From: Typhlomys cinereus
Lineage: Eukaryota; Chordata; Mammalia; Rodentia; Platacanthomyidae
NCBI GenBank assembly: GCA_023101885.1
Contig: JALPQD010000116.1
Coordinates: forward strand, 2,373,501-2,437,500
Reading direction: 5' to 3'
DNA length: 64,000 nucleotides
Positions 60,901 through 64,000 of the stretch are shown in pieces. The position numbers and the translations under genes were made by a program. The notes beneath the pieces are model-generated. The model did not search any database. It saw only the letters and a list, made by a program, of their open reading frames with translations, and had not been told where the DNA came from. Positions within the stretch are counted from its first letter, which is position 1, and each line of letters opens with the position of its first letter.

Positions 60901-61440
60901 GTTTTGCAAATAGTAGCACTATTAAAAGGGGGGAGAGAATAGCATCAGTCATTTTATATTACATATAAGGAGTTTATTAAAGAATTAAATATTTATAGAC
61001 TATAAAGCAAGGCAGGCGATGAGTCTCAAACAGCTTGCTGAGAAGTACATTATAAAACAATGAGTCTGTCAGTGATTGATAAAGAATGGTAAGAGCAAAT
61101 GCTTTATAAAATTCCTAAGTTAGCTATGAATTTCCAGACTAGCAAAACAGGACATAGTTGCCAGCAATGTCCAACACCAATTTGCACTGATGTACAGGCC
61201 CAAAGCCTGCACTTTCATCTAATACAAAGAAAGGGCTGCAAAGCACAGAGAAATGCAAGGGCTTTACAAATGCTCCTTTAAAGTTAATGAATATTAATCC
61301 GGATGCTCACATAACTCATTGCATCGTTTCTTTTTTTCTTACTAGATAATACATCTACATAAGACAAAGAAATCCCTCCCTTCCTTACAGAACCAACAGA
61401 GAGATCAGATCATTAAACCTAATTCCCTTAGTTTAACAAA
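57921..61440. other. Unassigned AT-rich intergenic DNA
   Basis: About 3.5 kb, no gene recognised. A possible MIR fragment lies near 60050-60130 ('tcacattccagatgtttata' then 'aatctttcatgtcaatatta'). Only short ORFs, none convincing. Confidence 0.45.
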
Positions 61441-61449
61441 GAATCAACC

Positions 61450-61560
61450 AAGATTTAAAGATATGAAGTGATTCATCAAAGTTCACATAGCAAGTTAATA
61501 GCAGGCTGAATATTAAAATCTGGGTCTCTTATTTGTCAGATCTATATTTTTCCCACAATA
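61450..61560 (+). mobile_element. MIR-like SINE fragment
   Basis: 'gatatgaagtgattcatcaa' + 'agttcacatagcaagttaat' + 'agcaggctgaatattaaaat' + 'ctgggtctc' follows the MIR core pattern (tRNA-derived ancient SINE), diverged as expected. Confidence 0.55.
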
Positions 61561-61644
61561 TCACCTTTCTCTTATCCCTTTTAAAATCTAAAATTCTGTT
61601 TTCTTTCTATCCATAAAAATCTCAAGTTAGAAACTGTCAGCTGT

Positions 61645-61905
61645 AGACTAGAGGTGACTTAGTGGATAAAGCACTTGCTGTGCAAGTTTGAGGACCTGAG
61701 TTGGATATCTAGAACCCACATAAACCTGAAAACCGCAGCTTTCACCTGTGATTTTAGCCCTCCGACAGAAAGATGGAAAGCAGAGAAAGTAGAATTCCTA
61801 GTTCTCAGGCTAGCTGACCTGCAGTAGTCACAAGAGATCCTGTCTCAAACAAAGTTGAAGATGAAGAAAGACACCTTCAGGCTGTGGTTGTCTCTGATGT
61901 GCTTG
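61645..61905 (+). mobile_element. B4-type SINE
   Basis: Head 'gaggtgacttagtggataaa' + 'gcacttgctgtgcaag', B box 'ctgagttggatatctagaac', middle 'ggctagctgacctgcagtag', and 3' 'gagatcctgtctcaaacaaa'. It is followed by a large CA repeat that probably grew from its tail. Confidence 0.75.
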
Positions 61906-61907
61906 TG

Positions 61908-62105
61908 TACACACACATACACACACACACACACACCACACATACACACAGACATGCTATATACAAACACACACACATACTGCACATACACACACAGACA
62001 TACTATACACAAACACACACATTCCATACACATACCACATGTACACACACACACACACACACACACACGTACACACACACACACACACGTACACACCACA
62101 TGTAC
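61908..62105. repeat. (CA)n compound microsatellite
   Basis: Imperfect ca/cata arrays. The Thr/His-rich ORFs on plus and Cys/Val-rich ORF on minus are translated repeat. Confidence 0.97.
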
Positions 62106-62119
62106 TGAAATTGTGTGCT

Positions 62120-62172
62120 CTCTTTTGAATAAAATTTTATTTTATTTTATTTTTTGAATAAAATTTTATTAA
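62120..62172. repeat. (TTTTA)n patch with duplicated flank
   Basis: 'tttattttattttatttt' flanked by two copies of 'gaataaaattttatt' (about 62127 and 62155). Probably a local duplication. Confidence 0.7.
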
Positions 62173-63340
62173 ATGATGCTTGGATGATACTTTTATGAGA
62201 AAAAAACCCAGCTTTAAACAGATACAACTTTAAATATTCTTTGAGAGAAAAGAATATAATCTCTCTCCAAAGTAGTTCTAGTGCTAAGGGAATAGGAAGC
62301 TATTAGTGAAATGTCGACTTTTTCTTACAGCTGATGCTAAGATTTTCTATTATCCACTTTCTAGCTGAGGAAACAAGTTGGTTTTCACCATTTATGAGTA
62401 TGACTGGTTGAGACCTAAAGGTGTTCATAATTTTAAATGCCACAGAGTCATCCTTCCTTGACTTTGTGAAAAACGTCAACTTCTATGTGCTCCGGATATC
62501 CTAATTTAAAATTATAGCCCTGTCTATGCCTTGCCTTCAAATTTAAACAGCCACTTGGTCTTTCTTCATAATTGAGCTTAAAACTCGCCTTGAAAATTGA
62601 ACAAAGACACATTGTGAATCAAAAACTATGAATTAAATCCTTTGCATCTATAAAGTAGCTAAAGCATTAATTTATCGAGAAAAATAAAACCACTGACATT
62701 CTTGCCCCATAATCTTGCTAATTTTTAAATTCTATCAACATAAAAAATTAATATATCACATGCTTTTCTTCAAAGATAACCTTTTTATGAGACATGATTA
62801 GCAAATAAAAAGCTAATATAGTTGATGTATACCTATCAATGAATTTAAATATACATCTGAGAAATCACCATCATTATCAAGGCTATAAACACATTCACAC
62901 ACCACCAAGTTTCCTCCTTTACTTTTGTTGTGTGTTTATGGCAAGAACACTTAACATAAGGTCTATCCCTTTCTTCAGCTCTTTTGAGTAACAATATGGT
63001 TAGTACTTTGTTAGAGGGTAGGCCACCAGAATTTGTTTACCTAACACAATTAAAGCTCCGTATCCTCTAAGTATCATCTCTTCATTGTTTCCTCTTCTTT
63101 TCCCACTACCTCTTCATTCTTTGCTTCTATGACCTTTCTTTGAGCTCTTGAGAAATGTACTTGCAATCTTATAGAGGATCCTTTGTATGTGAAGAGTCAC
63201 TCTTGGTCTTTAAGTTTTGATAGTATTTAAATGCATCTTGCTGAAAACCTGTATATGCTCCAGCACAGTTGGAGTTTTGGGAGCTTTATAGATCTGAATA
63301 TCTATTTTCTTTTCCAGATTTGGAATAATTTCTACACTTA
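62173..63340. other. Unassigned DNA
   Basis: No gene. A possible MIR scrap at about 62340-62380 ('ttctattatccactttctag'). Confidence 0.4.
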
Positions 63341-63460
63341 TATCTTCTAATAATCTCTCTCTCTCTCAAACACATACACACTTATTCTCTCCCCCTCTTC
63401 TCTCCCTCCTCATTCCCACACACATTTCTATTTATTCATTCATTCATTCATTCATAAGCA
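63341..63460. repeat. CT-rich and (ATTC)n low-complexity DNA
   Basis: 'ctctctctctc' at about 63355 and 'attcattcattcattcat' at about 63437-63454. Confidence 0.85.
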
Positions 63461-63464
63461 AACT

Positions 63465-63939
63465 GGATTTAGGTCTTTGTCCTGATCCTTCCCCACCACT
63501 TCCTTTCTCTCCCACTCTCCCTTCCCTTCACCAATCCTGTCACGTCCCACCCATCCTCCCATCCCCTCACCCCCATCTTTCTGCTTGTGTGTATCACAGG
63601 ACTTCCTTTGGGGTGCCTGTAATGGTAAAGGAGTCAGATTTATGTTGAACTTACGTGGCTCTTCAGTGGGTAAAGTTGTAAATGAGGGGTTCCCTTCCTT
63701 TGTCCAGAACCTGTCCCTGCAGCTCTTTCTTCTAAGATCTTAATTAGTCCTTGGGGGAATGTTGATAAGCCCTGCCATTGTGTAGATCTGGTGGTGGAAG
63801 CTCTCATCACAGTGACCTTCTGGGTACAGCGGCCCTGTCTTGGCTGGAGTGTGTTAGGCAGAAATACTTCATCCCACTTTTAGGCTCTTATTATCTTACT
63901 TCCCCCTCTTCCCCTCTTCCAAGAGGCTCCCTAAGCCTT

Positions 63940-63942
<3 letters not shown>
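63465..63942 (-). mobile_element. Old L1 3' UTR, antisense
   Basis: The C-rich tract 'cccatcctcccatcccctca' is the reverse of the L1 G-tract. Near 63900 'ttccccctcttcccctcttc' + 'caagaggctccctaagcctt' is the reverse of the 'aggctcaggga...gaagagggggcgg' landmark. No ORF2 follows within the window. Confidence 0.65.
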
Positions 63943-63986
<44 letters not shown>

Positions 63987-64000
63987 ACACACACACACAG
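63943..64000. repeat. (CA)n microsatellite (runs off the window)
   Basis: ca units with one interruption, to the last base. Confidence 0.97.

Noticed and set aside
61845..62157. Cys/Val-rich and Thr/His-rich ORFs on both strands
   Set aside because: Translations of the CA-repeat array.

Overview
This window is mammalian nuclear DNA and most likely comes from a rodent of the mouse-like clade (Myodonta). It holds ID-type, B1-type and B4-type (ID+B1 composite) SINEs and B2/B3-like tRNA-derived SINEs. It also holds many LINE-1 copies whose 3' UTRs carry the rodent-style 'gaagagggggcgg' motif and a G-rich tract. All family names come from recognition by eye, not from a search. I found no bacterial-type genes, CRISPR array, rRNA or functional tRNA, and no intact host protein-coding gene.

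Layout. 1-700: two L1 3' ends in tandem. 700-4350: mostly unassigned DNA. 4351-7495: a B4 SINE split by a young L1 whose 5' part is inverted. 8345-13020: two more young L1 copies, head to tail. 13028-22245: an old L1 split by a 5.9-kb young L1 (14230-20122). That insert has a perfect 15-bp target-site duplication (TSD) and holds ORF1 and ORF2, both broken. 22695-23855: SINEs and a hAT/URR1-like element. 23880-27320: a second old L1, into which two antisense L1 tails inserted at one target site. 27930-32050: older L1 3' UTR pieces, including an antisense copy. 32050-39950: scattered SINEs, microsatellites and ancient antisense L1. 39950-44650: the only region that does not look repeat-derived. 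It is CpG-richer, has clusters of homeodomain-type and POU-type motifs, and contains a minus-strand segment with good splice sites. 45930-53400: an ancient antisense L1 broken up by SINEs, DNA-transposon-like pieces, a 29-bp minisatellite and a second same-site double L1 insertion. 54180-56130: an old L1 with inverted halves that keeps about 100-bp 5' UTR monomers. 56140-57920: ancient antisense L1 split by a B4. 57930-64000: mostly unassigned AT-rich DNA with MIR-like fragments, one B4, CA repeats and an antisense L1 3' UTR.

Nothing here works as a gene set. The biology is retrotransposition history (target-primed insertion, twin priming, nesting, subfamily changes) around one possible developmental regulatory or transcribed island at 39.95-44.65 kb. 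I see no new defence-type or enzymatic system. The best leads are the island with its candidate exon, the two same-site double L1 insertions, and an L1 subfamily marked by a piece of ORF2 placed in its 3' UTR.
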